Part shown: piece by piece, positions 25,151 through 33,390 of the stretch
How the letters are laid out: each line of letters opens with the position of its first letter
Numbering within the stretch: position 1 is the first letter of the stretch
Origin: JAJVID01 sp035275345
GTDB taxonomy: Bacteria > Acidobacteriota > Blastocatellia > RBC074
Assembly (NCBI GenBank): GCA_035275345.1
Contig: DATEMY010000309.1
Coordinates: 1 to 58,369, forward strand
Direction of reading: 5' to 3'
Length of the DNA: 58,369 bases
Notes under the pieces: generated by a model
Database searches by the model: none
Seen by the model: only the letters and a program-made list of their open reading frames with translations
Told to the model about the DNA's origin: nothing
Translations under genes and position numbers: made by a program

Positions 25151-25904
25151 GTTCCAACACCTCTTTGGCTAAGTTTAAATAACTTTCAGCGCCCCGAGAC
25201 CTGATGTCGTAAAGAATGATGGGTTTGCCATGACTGGGGGCCTCAGCCAGCCGAATGTTGCGGGGGATCACTGTTTGAAAAACCTGCGCCCCAAGGAAAT
25301 CCCTCAGGTCTGAAACAACCTGATTCGAGAGATTCGTTCTTTCATCAAACATCGTGAGCAGGAAGCCTTCAACCGCCAGAGTGGGATTCAGGTTTCTGCG
25401 AATCCTCACCAGCGTATCCCATAGATCGGTCACCCCTTCCAATGCAAAGTACTCACATTGAATCGGGACAATTATCGAATCCGCCGCAGCCAGAGCGTTC
25501 AAGGTCAGCAAGCCTAAACTGGGCGGACAGTCAACGATGATGTATTCGAATCTATCTCGCTCACTCTCTATGACCTTTTTCAAAAAGAATTCCCGCTTAT
25601 CAGCATCTATTAACTCAACCTCAGCGCCGGCAAGATTACGATCCGAAGGAGCGAGTTTTAAGTGCTCCAGTTCAGTCGTTAGGAGTATGTTATGGATAGG
25701 CTCGTCCATAACCATCGAATGGTAGATACAACGCTTGAACGACCCCTTCTTTACCCCTACTCCGCTCGTCGCATTCGCTTGCGGATCCATATCTATCATT
25801 AATGTTGAAATGTCAGCGGCCGCAAGGCAGGCGGAGAGGTTAATGGCAGTGGTTGTCTTTCCGACCCCACCCTTTTGGTTCGAGATCGCGATGATTTTTC
25901 CCAT
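25104..25904 (-). CDS. parA: Chromosome partitioning ATPase ParA (Soj)
   Basis: ParA is the nucleoid-bound ATPase that moves ParB-parS complexes. The 266-residue product has the deviant Walker A KGGVGKTT near residues 11-18, Walker A' MIDMDPQANAT near 37-47 and Walker B YIIVDCPPSLG near 120-130. Its length and short N-terminus match chromosomal Soj-type ParA rather than plasmid ParA. ATG 25904 directly begins MGKIIAISNQ. The 3' end runs 47 bases into parB, so the two are translationally coupled. It is downstream of rsmG in the leftward operon, separated by about 150 bases that contain a parS site. Confidence 0.97.
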   Translation of the reverse strand: MGKIIAISNQKGGVGKTTTAINLSACLAAADISTLMIDMDPQANATSGVGVKKGSFKRCIYHSMVMDEPIHNILLTTELEHLKLAPSDRNLAGAEVELIDADKREFFLKKVIESERDRFEYIIVDCPPSLGLLTLNALAAADSIIVPIQCEYFALEGVTDLWDTLVRIRRNLNPTLAVEGFLLTMFDERTNLSNQVVSDLRDFLGAQVFQTVIPRNIRLAEAPSHGKPIILYDIRSRGAESYLNLAKEVLEHDKKSVRERTERPAL

Positions 25905-25994
25905 ATGCTCCTACTCATGCGCAATTATAATGAGAGTTAAATGGCGAATCGAAAAGTATCACAACTGAAATGCTATTAAAAGCGCGGGACTGGC

Positions 25995-26008
25995 GTTTCA
26001 CGTGGAAC
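25995..26008. promoter_or_regulatory. parS: parS site 1
   Basis: GTTTCACGTGGAAC matches the bacterial parS core GTTTCACGTGAAAC at 13 of 14 positions; the right half-site has G instead of A. It lies between rsmG and parA. parS is the ParB loading site. Confidence 0.88.
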
Positions 26009-26053
26009 GAGGGGATATGAGCCAGATGAGGAAGTGAGACGATCTCTTACGGG

Positions 26054-26067
26054 GTTTCACGTGGAAC
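26054..26067. promoter_or_regulatory. parS: parS site 2, overlapping the end of rsmG
   Basis: A second GTTTCACGTGGAAC, identical to site 1 and in the same orientation, 59 bases further on. It covers the stop codon of rsmG (26057-26059), so the last codons of rsmG are also parS sequence. Confidence 0.88.
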
Positions 26068-26713
26068 GGAAGATATTTATTATGTATCTGCGATTAGAGC
26101 CTGGAATCAGAAAGCTTTCAATTTGTCTCTGGTCGTCCAGGAGACCTCGAGCCTTTTCCTCAAGGTTCTTGGCGCCGAAGATCAAAATTTGCGCGGCTTC
26201 AGACCCAGAGTTAATGATTTCCGGTAGCAATTTTTCCATTCCTTCAATCGCCCGGGCAGTCAGGCAAGATTCCGCAGGGATACTTTTAATGGACTCGAAT
26301 CTGGATTCGATGACCTTCACATTGCTCAAACGCAGATGGGCCGCCGCCTCTTCTAAAAAAAGAGATCTATTCCGGCCAGCCTCCACCAAGTGAACGGCGA
26401 GGTCCGGGCGGAGTATGGCGACGACTATTCCAGGAACGCCCAGACCAGATCCAATATCCCAAACCTGATTCACAGATGGAAGAAACAATGACTCGGAGAA
26501 GGATGATTCCAGGATGTGCCGGTCAAAGAAGTCCTGAGGCTGAGTCAGTGTTGTCAGATGGAGACGGGCGTTCCACTTCAACACGATTTCGAAATACTTC
26601 GACAACAGATCAATTTCCGCTTCTGAGAATCTCTTCCCAGCTACGCTTCCGCTTGTTTGCTTTCCGCTATTTCTGAGGATGTTTTTTAGCTGATCGACAT
26701 CCGCTGGCATCAT
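26057..26713 (-). CDS. rsmG: 16S rRNA (guanine(527)-N(7))-methyltransferase RsmG
   Basis: RsmG (GidB) methylates G527 of 16S rRNA using S-adenosylmethionine. The 218-residue product shows NARLHLTTL near 48-56, HILESS near 66-71, the SAM-binding VWDIGSGLGVPGIVVAI near 83-99 and the TARAI motif (residues about 152-156). It begins at ATG 26713 and overlaps the mnmG stop by four bases (ATGA), so it is coupled to it. Its 3' end overlaps a parS site. The context is the classical mnmE-mnmG-rsmG-parA-parB order. Confidence 0.95.
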   Translation of the reverse strand: MMPADVDQLKNILRNSGKQTSGSVAGKRFSEAEIDLLSKYFEIVLKWNARLHLTTLTQPQDFFDRHILESSFSESLFLPSVNQVWDIGSGLGVPGIVVAILRPDLAVHLVEAGRNRSLFLEEAAAHLRLSNVKVIESRFESIKSIPAESCLTARAIEGMEKLLPEIINSGSEAAQILIFGAKNLEEKARGLLDDQRQIESFLIPGSNRRYIINIFRST

Positions 26714-28599
26714 GACACCTGCTGGCGAGACATTAGCTCGACATGGATAGTGAGCAGTGAAATGGCTGCTGGAGTCAGTCCGGGAATTCGCATCGCCTGT
26801 CCAAGGGTTTGAGGCCGCACCCGATTGAGTCGATCGACCATCTCATTAGACAGACCAGGGATTCGAGAATATTCCAGGTTGGCTGGAATGGTTCTGTTGC
26901 CTGCTTTGGCAAGACGATTCGTCATATTCTCGTGGGCGATCAAGTAGCCTTCATACTTGAAATCGGTGACGACTGTTGCGATCTCCTCGATGAGGCAAGA
27001 ATCGCTCAGAGCTTGGGGAATCAGGTGAAGAATATGTTCCGCAGTTAACTCCGGACGCTTTGCCAGTTGACCGAGATTTACGGCTTCGGAAAGATTGACG
27101 CCAGAGGCCTCGGCGAACCGTCCATATCCATCAGACCTAGGGGATACGGTGGTTCGGCGGAAATATTCCCTCAATTCATTTTTGCGGTTGTTTTTGCGAA
27201 CAAACTCATCGTAACGGTCCTCTGGCAACATCCCCAGATCGAAGCCGACCTGGCTGAGTCGTTCATCGGCGTTATCGATTCTCAGTTTGAGTCGATGTTC
27301 AGCGCGGGATGTGAACATGCGGTAAGGCTCATCGACGCCTTGCGTGACAAGATCATCAATCAGGATTCCGATGTAAGCCGAGTCTCGCTCGATCAAGACA
27401 GGCTCTTGCCGGTGAACGTATTTGGCAGCATTGATCCCGGCCATGATTCCCTGAGCGCCAGCTTCTTCATAACCGGTAGTGCCGTTGATCTGACCGGCGT
27501 TGAAAAGGCCTCTGATCAGTTTGGTCTCGAGCGACTGCCAGAGTTCAGTTGGATCAACCATGTCGTACTCGATCGCATAACCAGGGCGGAGCATCACTGC
27601 ATTCTCAAGCCCAGGAATCTGGTTGACCAATTCTCGCTGCAGATCGGCGGGGAGGCTGGTCGAAAAACCATTCAGGTAGACTTCGTAGGTGTGATAGCCC
27701 TCCGGTTCTAGAAAGAGTTGATGGCGATCTTTGTCGGGAAACTTGACGACCTTGTCCTCGATTGAAGGGCAATATCGCGGGCCGACCCCTACAATCTGGC
27801 CACTGTAGAGCGGAGAGCGACTGATATTGTCACGGATCGTCTGATGAAGCTTCTGGGTTGTATATCCGATGTGACACGAGATCTGGCGTTGAGTAATAGC
27901 CCTGGTCGTGAATGAAAACGGCGTTGGGATTTCATCTCCCGGCTGCTCCTCGAATGCCTTGAAGTCAATCGAGCGGCCATCGAGTCTGGGCGGAGTGCCT
28001 GTCTTGAGTCTGGCGATTCTGAAACCGATCTCGCGCAAATTCTCCGCGAGTTTTATTGATGGCGGCTCGCCCGAGCGTCCGGCAGAGAAACGTCTGGCGC
28101 CGATATGGATCAATCCGTTCAGGAAGGTGCCTGTGGTGATAACGACGGCTTCGGATCGAAGCAGCCTGCCATCTATCAGCTCAACTCCCGCGACACAGGC
28201 GCCTTCGGTCAGAATTCTAATGACCTCCCCCTGTCGCAGATAGAGATTGGGGATAGCCTCGAGCTCACGCCGCATCTGCTGGCGGTAGAGGGCGCGGTCG
28301 GCTTGCGCTCGTGGAGCCTGGACGGCGGGCCCGCGACTGCGATTGAGCATTCTGAATTGGATGCCGGTCTGGTCTATGACCCGGCCCATCAATCCCCCCA
28401 GAGCATCGATCTCGCGGACCAGGTGACCTTTCGCAATTCCTCCAATAGCCGGGTTACAAGACATCTGGGCGATTAAATCAAGACTGAACGTAACGATGGC
28501 TGTCTTCGCGCCGAGCCGAGCGGCGGCGTTTGCGGCTTCACATCCGGCGTGTCCGGCTCCGACCACTATCACCTCGAATTGCTCGTCAAAGTACGGCAT
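26710..28599 (-). CDS. mnmG: tRNA uridine-5-carboxymethylaminomethyl modification enzyme MnmG
   Basis: MnmG (GidA), with MnmE, modifies the wobble uridine (cmnm5U) of several tRNAs using FAD. The 629-residue product has the FAD-binding VIVVGAGHAGCEAANAAARL near residues 10-29, the SCNPAIGGIAKGHLVREIDA motif near 47-66, the second signature MFTSRAEHRL near 428-437 and the MnmE-binding C-terminal helical domain. Length matches the family (about 620-650). It lies three bases after mnmE and overlaps rsmG by four, so the three form one operon. Confidence 0.97.
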   Translation of the reverse strand: MPYFDEQFEVIVVGAGHAGCEAANAAARLGAKTAIVTFSLDLIAQMSCNPAIGGIAKGHLVREIDALGGLMGRVIDQTGIQFRMLNRSRGPAVQAPRAQADRALYRQQMRRELEAIPNLYLRQGEVIRILTEGACVAGVELIDGRLLRSEAVVITTGTFLNGLIHIGARRFSAGRSGEPPSIKLAENLREIGFRIARLKTGTPPRLDGRSIDFKAFEEQPGDEIPTPFSFTTRAITQRQISCHIGYTTQKLHQTIRDNISRSPLYSGQIVGVGPRYCPSIEDKVVKFPDKDRHQLFLEPEGYHTYEVYLNGFSTSLPADLQRELVNQIPGLENAVMLRPGYAIEYDMVDPTELWQSLETKLIRGLFNAGQINGTTGYEEAGAQGIMAGINAAKYVHRQEPVLIERDSAYIGILIDDLVTQGVDEPYRMFTSRAEHRLKLRIDNADERLSQVGFDLGMLPEDRYDEFVRKNNRKNELREYFRRTTVSPRSDGYGRFAEASGVNLSEAVNLGQLAKRPELTAEHILHLIPQALSDSCLIEEIATVVTDFKYEGYLIAHENMTNRLAKAGNRTIPANLEYSRIPGLSNEMVDRLNRVRPQTLGQAMRIPGLTPAAISLLTIHVELMSRQQVS

Positions 28600-28602
28600 G
28601 GG

Positions 28603-29979
28603 CTACTTTCCAATACAGAATGTCGAAAAGATTTGATTGATGATGTCCGTGATTAGCGTCTCTCCGGTTATGACTCCGAGGCTGCTTAGCGCCTTATGCA
28701 AATTCGCCAAGGCCACTTCCTCGGTAAAGCCCGCATCCAGATCATGCCTGGCCTGGCGTAATGCGGCGAGCGCATGTTCCAGCGCGGTGTACTGACGCTC
28801 GTTTGTGATTATAGCATCTTCGATATTGGTTGGAGCTTCGGCGGCGATTCGATGGTGGATTGCCTGGCGCAGAGTATCAATCCCTTCGCCTGTAATCGCC
28901 GAGACTTTTACAACTCGCGCGCCATCAGACAACCTGTTTATCACTTCCTCAGATAGAGTGATTCCCAGATCGCATTTGTTGATGGCATAGATACAGATGG
29001 GGAACTCCTTGAACAATTCAATTTCTTCGGGAGGGAGAGTCGAATTTGATTCGACAACCGCGATGATCTGGTCAGCTTCGCTTATTGCGGTCTTCGTTCT
29101 TTCCACGCCGATTTGTTCGACAATGTCTTCAGTCTCTCGAATCCCGGCAGTATCTATCAGGTCAACAGGTATGCCGTTGATGACTAAAGACTCGTTCAGC
29201 GTGTCGCGCGTGGTGCCGGGCAGATGGGTGACAATCGCTCTCTCTCTTCCGAGCAGGGTATTGAAGAGCGAGGATTTGCCGACGTTCGGACGTCCAATCA
29301 ATGCGAGTTTGATTCCTGATCGGATAAGCTTTCCCAATCTATAACTGGATGCAAGCGCGCCCAGAGCGGCAACGAATTGATCAATGCGTGAGAGGAAATG
29401 ATTGATGTTCAGCGGGTCGAGATCATCTTCGACGAATTCGACTGATGATTCGAAGTGAACGATCAATTCAACCAACCCATCTTTTATCGGCTGCAACCGC
29501 TTCGAGATTTCGCCTCTCAACTGCCTTGCGGCGATGCGGGCCTGATGCGATGTTTGCGCATGAATGAGGTCTTTAATCGCCTCGGCCTGTGTCAGGTCCA
29601 GGCGCTGATTGAGGAAGGCGCGCAGGCTGAATTCACCTGGCTGAGCCAGATCAACTCCGAATGAAGTCAGCAGCCTAAGAATTTCAGCCAAGACCACCGG
29701 GCTTCCGTGGCAGGAAATTTCAATCACATCTTCGCCGGTGAATGATTGAGGGGCTTTGAAGAAAGTGATGATCACCCCATCAATCATCGAACCGGTTTCG
29801 GGATTGGTCAAATAATGGAATGAAGCCTGGTTTGGAGCAAAAACAGCTTGATCTCCGTTGCGCAGCAATCGGCGAGTAAAATCGGTTGATTGATCTCCAC
29901 TGATCCGTACAACGCCAATGCCTCCGTAGCCTTGAGGCGTGGCGATGGCCGCAATCGTTTTAAATCGATGCGAAGACAT
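28603..29979 (-). CDS. mnmE: tRNA modification GTPase MnmE
   Basis: MnmE (TrmE) is the GTPase partner of MnmG. The 458-residue product has an N-terminal tetrahydrofolate-binding domain (TIAAIATPQGYGGIGVVRIS), the G domain with G1 GRPNVGKSSLFN near 230, G3 DTAGI near 277 and G4 NKCD near 338, and the invariant C-terminal FCIGK whose cysteine is conserved in MnmE. The length is standard. It is followed three bases later by mnmG and preceded by jag, with a 54-base gap. Confidence 0.97.
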   Translation of the reverse strand: MSSHRFKTIAAIATPQGYGGIGVVRISGDQSTDFTRRLLRNGDQAVFAPNQASFHYLTNPETGSMIDGVIITFFKAPQSFTGEDVIEISCHGSPVVLAEILRLLTSFGVDLAQPGEFSLRAFLNQRLDLTQAEAIKDLIHAQTSHQARIAARQLRGEISKRLQPIKDGLVELIVHFESSVEFVEDDLDPLNINHFLSRIDQFVAALGALASSYRLGKLIRSGIKLALIGRPNVGKSSLFNTLLGRERAIVTHLPGTTRDTLNESLVINGIPVDLIDTAGIRETEDIVEQIGVERTKTAISEADQIIAVVESNSTLPPEEIELFKEFPICIYAINKCDLGITLSEEVINRLSDGARVVKVSAITGEGIDTLRQAIHHRIAAEAPTNIEDAIITNERQYTALEHALAALRQARHDLDAGFTEEVALANLHKALSSLGVITGETLITDIINQIFSTFCIGK

Positions 29980-30033
29980 TGAGGATGGGGGGGAATCGGC
30001 GCCGCTCGAGGAGAGAAATTGAAGAGAGAATAT

Positions 30034-30501
30034 TCAGGCAGGAAGAACTTTTACTCTTCGCATTTGCCCGTCTCCTTCGCTCTCTGTCCTGATTCCCTGG
30101 AAATCAACCAAAGCCGTGTGAATAATCCGGCGGTCCTGGGCGTTCATTGGGTCGAAGATGAAAGGAGTCTTGGTCACTTTCACCTTTTCGGCCGCTTTCT
30201 GAGCCATTAGCTCAAGCTCTTGTTTGCGCGCGTCGCGATAGCCGTTCGCGTCGAAATCAATCTGCACTCCTGATGCGACGGCGTCGGCGAAAGCTCTGCG
30301 GGCGATGTATTGCAGGGCATCGAGCAGTTCCGCGTTATGTCCCAGCAGCAACGGTAAATCGAATCCCTGGAACATGACTTCAATGTTATCCGGCTCCGGT
30401 TCGCTTACTTCGACTCTTAGATCGAGTGATGATTTATCAATCAAATCGCTCACGAAGCTTTCGACTTTGCTTTTCAATCCTTCAAAATTTTCCCGTGTCA
30501 T
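30034..30501 (-). CDS. jag: RNA-binding protein Jag/KhpB (KH and R3H domains)
   Basis: Jag proteins (KhpB, EloR) are cytoplasmic RNA-binding proteins linked to cell elongation and division, and are typically encoded next to yidC. The 155-residue product contains a KH type II domain (about 25-90, with LPLLLGHNAELLDALQYIAR holding a GxxG-like loop) and an R3H domain (about 92-150, with DANGYRDARKQELELMAQKA and HTALVDFQGIRTESEG). It lacks the N-terminal Jag domain of longer homologues. It begins two bases after the yidC stop, so the two are co-transcribed. Confidence 0.93.
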   Translation of the reverse strand: MTRENFEGLKSKVESFVSDLIDKSSLDLRVEVSEPEPDNIEVMFQGFDLPLLLGHNAELLDALQYIARRAFADAVASGVQIDFDANGYRDARKQELELMAQKAAEKVKVTKTPFIFDPMNAQDRRIIHTALVDFQGIRTESEGDGQMRRVKVLPA

Positions 30502-30503
30502 AA

Positions 30504-32198
30504 CTAATTTGCAAGAGACTCTTTGGTTTTTCTCCCCTTCGAGGACTTTGGACCTAGGTTGCCTTTCGGAGATTTCGGCCCTGTCCCACCGGAGCCAGGT
30601 GAGTCAGCGGCGGCGGCAGGCGAGGGTGTCTGGTTAAGGCGATTGATAATGTACTGCTGCGCGACGCCGACCAGGTTACCCACCATCCAGTACAGCACCA
30701 AGCCCGCAGGCGCGGATATGAAGAATGCGACAGTCAGAATCACCGGTAGGACGTACTGAAGCTTCTTCTGTATAGGATCAGCCGTTGTTGGCGTCAGCGC
30801 GGTTTGAGCGATCATCGTAACGCACATGACGATCGGCAGAATGTAATACGGGTCTCGTGAAGACAGGTCATGAATCCAGCCGATGAAGGGCGCGTTACGA
30901 ACCTCGATTGATACCGTGAGAATGGCAAACACCGCCATGAAAAACGGCATTTGCAATAACAGTGGCAGACAACCCATTAACGGATTGCCCTGCTTCATCA
31001 AAGCGATCTGCTCTTTTTGAAGATCGAGCATGCGCGGATCGTTCTTCTCCAGCTTCTTCATCCGCTCCTGAATGTCTTTCATTTGCGGTTGCAAGGCGGC
31101 GGCGCGCTTCATCACGATAGAACTTCTCCATCGCAGCGGGAAGAAGAGCATATTCAAGGCGACAGTCAGAATGACGATCGACCAGCCGAAGTTGTGAGTG
31201 AATTGATTTATGTAGCGCAATGCCTGGAGCATGAACTGCGCTATTGGTTTGATCATGCCGCGGACATAGTCGAAGATGCCATAGCTGACTATGTCCTCCA
31301 GCGGGGTTTTATTATTGATGCCGAACTCGGAACTGACCCTGCTCAATAAGGCGATGTCCTTTGGGCCGGCATAGATATGATTGACTTTATCATCATTGAG
31401 CAAAACGGCGATCGAGACGAATTTGTCATTCAGAAGACTCATCGCTGGGACAGCATCCGGCGTCACAATCGCCATTGCGAAGTAGTTATCATCAACCGCG
31501 GCCCAGGTAACAGTACTAGAAGTAGGGCGTGGCTGCGCGCCTTTAAGACTATCAGCGGTTTCTCTTTTTACACTGCCGTCAACGGTAGCGTAGGTCAACT
31601 GCGGCGCGTGTTTGTATGTGCTGACTTGCTTTACGCTTTGATCACCGAAGTTCGGGCCGATGGCGACGTAAGCCTGAATGGGGTTTCCATTGCGCCTGAC
31701 ACTTCCGACAAAATCAAAATCAAAACCGGAACTGTCTCCGTAGCCTTTTCCTTTAAAAATTAATTTCTTGGTCGCTTCCAGGCCATTGTTCGCGTAGGAG
31801 AAAATGATCTCTTTCCGCTCACCTTCCTTGATGATGAGTTCCTGGTCCGGCGAATCTTTGATGGCGTAGACCGCAGAGTTCAATTCATTTTCCAGGGATG
31901 GATCGGACGGGATGTAAAACCGAAATGGCGCGCCGATCTTCTGGCTAAGCTCGCTAGAGATCAGATTGACCCCTTTGGGTGAATCGATTGCCTTGCCACC
32001 AGGGAACCTGGTCATCGTCAATTCTGTCATCACGCCGCCTTTATTCGATAGTGCGGCGACCCAGTGATCGGTCTTAACCTTGATCTGACGAAGTTCCGCC
32101 TGGGTTGTAGGCAGCGCAGTGGAAGTTGGCGCCGGCTGTTTTGGACTCTCAGGCGTGACAACGACAGAGGGGGAAGGGGATGGAGTGGTCAAAGCCAC
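30504..32198 (-). CDS. yidC: Membrane protein insertase YidC (5' end unresolved)
   Basis: YidC inserts proteins into the inner membrane, alone or with Sec. The C-terminal insertase core is clear: IAQFMLQALRYINQFTHNFG, NPLMGCLPLLLQMPFFMAVF and GLVLYWMVGNLVGVAQQY, with a large periplasmic domain before it and a basic tail. The first canonical start codon is GTG 32198, but this would omit the first membrane segment. The same frame remains open upstream to about 32307 and encodes RLILFLILSAAIFLGWSHFF, the expected N-terminal helix. That helix is preceded by a run of 15 A and a TAA, with no ATG, GTG or TTG between them. Either an unusual start, slippage in the A tract or a sequence error is needed. 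Confidence 0.93.
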   Translation of the reverse strand: MALTTPSPSPSVVVTPESPKQPAPTSTALPTTQAELRQIKVKTDHWVAALSNKGGVMTELTMTRFPGGKAIDSPKGVNLISSELSQKIGAPFRFYIPSDPSLENELNSAVYAIKDSPDQELIIKEGERKEIIFSYANNGLEATKKLIFKGKGYGDSSGFDFDFVGSVRRNGNPIQAYVAIGPNFGDQSVKQVSTYKHAPQLTYATVDGSVKRETADSLKGAQPRPTSSTVTWAAVDDNYFAMAIVTPDAVPAMSLLNDKFVSIAVLLNDDKVNHIYAGPKDIALLSRVSSEFGINNKTPLEDIVSYGIFDYVRGMIKPIAQFMLQALRYINQFTHNFGWSIVILTVALNMLFFPLRWRSSIVMKRAAALQPQMKDIQERMKKLEKNDPRMLDLQKEQIALMKQGNPLMGCLPLLLQMPFFMAVFAILTVSIEVRNAPFIGWIHDLSSRDPYYILPIVMCVTMIAQTALTPTTADPIQKKLQYVLPVILTVAFFISAPAGLVLYWMVGNLVGVAQQYIINRLNQTPSPAAAADSPGSGGTGPKSPKGNLGPKSSKGRKTKESLAN

Positions 32199-32382
32199 CC
32201 GGTCATTTCGGGCCGGCGTCTCTGGGTTGGGCGCAAAAAAATGTGACCAACCGAGAAAAATCGCCGCTGATAGGATAAGAAATAAAATTAGCCTTTTTTT
32301 TTTTTTTTTAACTCAACTGCAAATTTGAAGCGATAAGAAATCGAGTTTTCTACCAGTACTTTATCCTACGCCTTGATGAAGC

Positions 32383-32592
32383 CTAACGAACCGGATCATA
32401 TCCGCCTGCGCTGAAAGGATGACAGCGCGACAACCGTTTCAACCCAAGCCATGCGCCTTTTACGACCCCGTATCTTCCGATCGCTTCAGCCGTATATTCC
32501 GAACAGGTCGGCGTAAATCGACAGGCGGGGGGTAACATTGGCGAGACCGCGTATTTATAAAATTTCAAGAGATGAACCGCGATCCATTTCAT
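32383..32592 (-). CDS. yidD: Membrane protein insertion efficiency factor YidD
   Basis: YidD is a small membrane-associated protein that assists YidC-dependent insertion. The 69-residue product has the diagnostic CRFTPTCSEYTAEAIGRYG (about 23-41) and the C-terminal RLSRCHPFSAGGYDPV (about 54-69), with the three conserved cysteines. It lies between rnpA and yidC as usual. The start ATG 32592 sits in the last unit of a short tandem repeat that copies the start region several times, so the ribosome-binding site is atypical. Confidence 0.96.
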   Translation of the reverse strand: MKWIAVHLLKFYKYAVSPMLPPACRFTPTCSEYTAEAIGRYGVVKGAWLGLKRLSRCHPFSAGGYDPVR

Positions 32593-32663
32593 AATTGGCC
32601 CATTTCATAATTGGCTCGGTTCACAATTAGTCCATTCCATAATTGGTCCGGGTCCATAATTGG
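32584..32663. repeat. Five-copy tandem repeat at the yidD start codon
   Basis: About five copies of a 15-17-base unit with the core CATAATTGG, varying to CACAATTAG in one copy. On the coding strand each gives CCAATTATG, and two copies extend to ATGAAATGG, the first codons of yidD. The copies lie immediately upstream of the gene and extend into it, so the real start codon is in the last copy. Copies are out of frame with one another. Confidence 0.85.
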
Positions 32664-32680
32664 TCCGGGCTTATTTCAGT

Positions 32681-33046
32681 CTAACAGCTTCGCTTTCTCA
32701 CGAGATCACAATACCTGCTCATAACATATGAGAACGATTCTTGAATCTGCTTGAAATCGGCTTCCGTTAATCCGACTTTGACATTAAGAACCAGGTCAAA
32801 ACCGTCAGAACATGAATCAAAATGCTCATACATCCTCAGAACCTCTCTGAGCCTTCTTTTACAACGGTTGCGAACCACGGCGCAGCCTATTTTCCGCGTG
32901 GCCGTAATTCCAAATCTCCGCTCGCCTGCGTCGTTTCTCAGGAAAAAAGCTGAAAAGTAAGGAGTATGAAACCTGAGGCCTTGATCATAAACCCTGCGAA
33001 ATTGCCCGCTATTGCGCAATGATTGGGGTTTAAGAGAAAGTTTCAT
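32681..33046 (-). CDS. rnpA: Ribonuclease P protein component
   Basis: RnpA is the protein subunit of RNase P, which matures the 5' end of tRNAs. The 121-residue product has the RNA-binding signature VRNRCKRRLREVLR (about 58-71) preceded by the beta strand FGITATRKIGCAV, and an N-terminal LRNSGQFRRVYDQG. Length matches the family. It follows rpmH after about 65 bases, on the same strand, and precedes yidD, in the conserved rpmH-rnpA-yidD-yidC order. Confidence 0.96.
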   Translation of the reverse strand: MKLSLKPQSLRNSGQFRRVYDQGLRFHTPYFSAFFLRNDAGERRFGITATRKIGCAVVRNRCKRRLREVLRMYEHFDSCSDGFDLVLNVKVGLTEADFKQIQESFSYVMSRYCDLVRKRSC

Positions 33047-33110
33047 GAATCAGACATCCATTAAGCGTTCAATCTGAGAATAGAGCCTACGCAGATTGGA
33101 AGGGAACTGA

Positions 33111-33254
33111 TCAGTAATGGCTCGGTGTGAGCTTTTTGCGCCCTTTCGCGCGACGGCGCTTGAGAACTAGACGGCCGCCCTTGGAGCTCATGCGCTCACG
33201 GAACCCGTGCGTTTTGGCGCGACGGCGGTTGTTGGGTTGAAAAGTTCGCTTCAT
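33111..33254 (-). CDS. rpmH: 50S ribosomal protein L34
   Basis: A 47-residue, very basic protein beginning MKRTFQPNNRRRAKTHGFR, the unmistakable start of L34, followed by RMSSKGGRLVLKRRRAKGRK and a short tail KLTPSHY. L34 is part of the large ribosomal subunit. ATG 33254 is preceded by AGGAGAG. A promoter-like sequence (TTGACA, 17-base spacer, TAGTCT) is upstream, at 33302-33330. It is the first gene of the leftward operon and is divergent from the hldE-type gene. Confidence 0.97.
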   Translation of the reverse strand: MKRTFQPNNRRRAKTHGFRERMSSKGGRLVLKRRRAKGRKKLTPSHY

Positions 33255-33301
33255 TGTGACTCTCCTATAAAGTTGAATTTGTACTGGTATTTAAAACAAT
33301 G

Positions 33302-33330
33302 AGACTAACAATCGTATTTTGCTCTGTCAA
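33302..33330 (-). promoter_or_regulatory. Likely promoter of the rpmH operon
   Basis: On the minus strand TTGACA (33325-33330, a perfect -35) is followed after 17 bases by TAGTCT (33302-33307, a weak -10), 47 bases before the rpmH start codon. It lies in the divergent gap with the hldE-type gene. Confidence 0.5.
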
Positions 33331-33390
33331 GGAAGTGATACGCTTGTGGCGCCTGCTCCGATTCAACTAAGATGCCTGTTTGAAACCGCT

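Noticed and set aside
32295..32309. The 15-base T run as a terminator for a plus-strand gene
   Set aside because: No stem precedes it on the plus strand and no plus-strand gene ends there; it is the leader of yidC on the minus strand.
32584..32664. Possible CRISPR array
   Set aside because: The repeats are short, without unique spacers of constant length, and overlap the yidD start codon; no cas genes are in the window.
33255..33390. Alternative replication origin between rpmH and the hldE-type gene
   Set aside because: This divergent gap was considered because rpmH often flanks oriC, but no DnaA boxes, trio or AT-rich segment are present.
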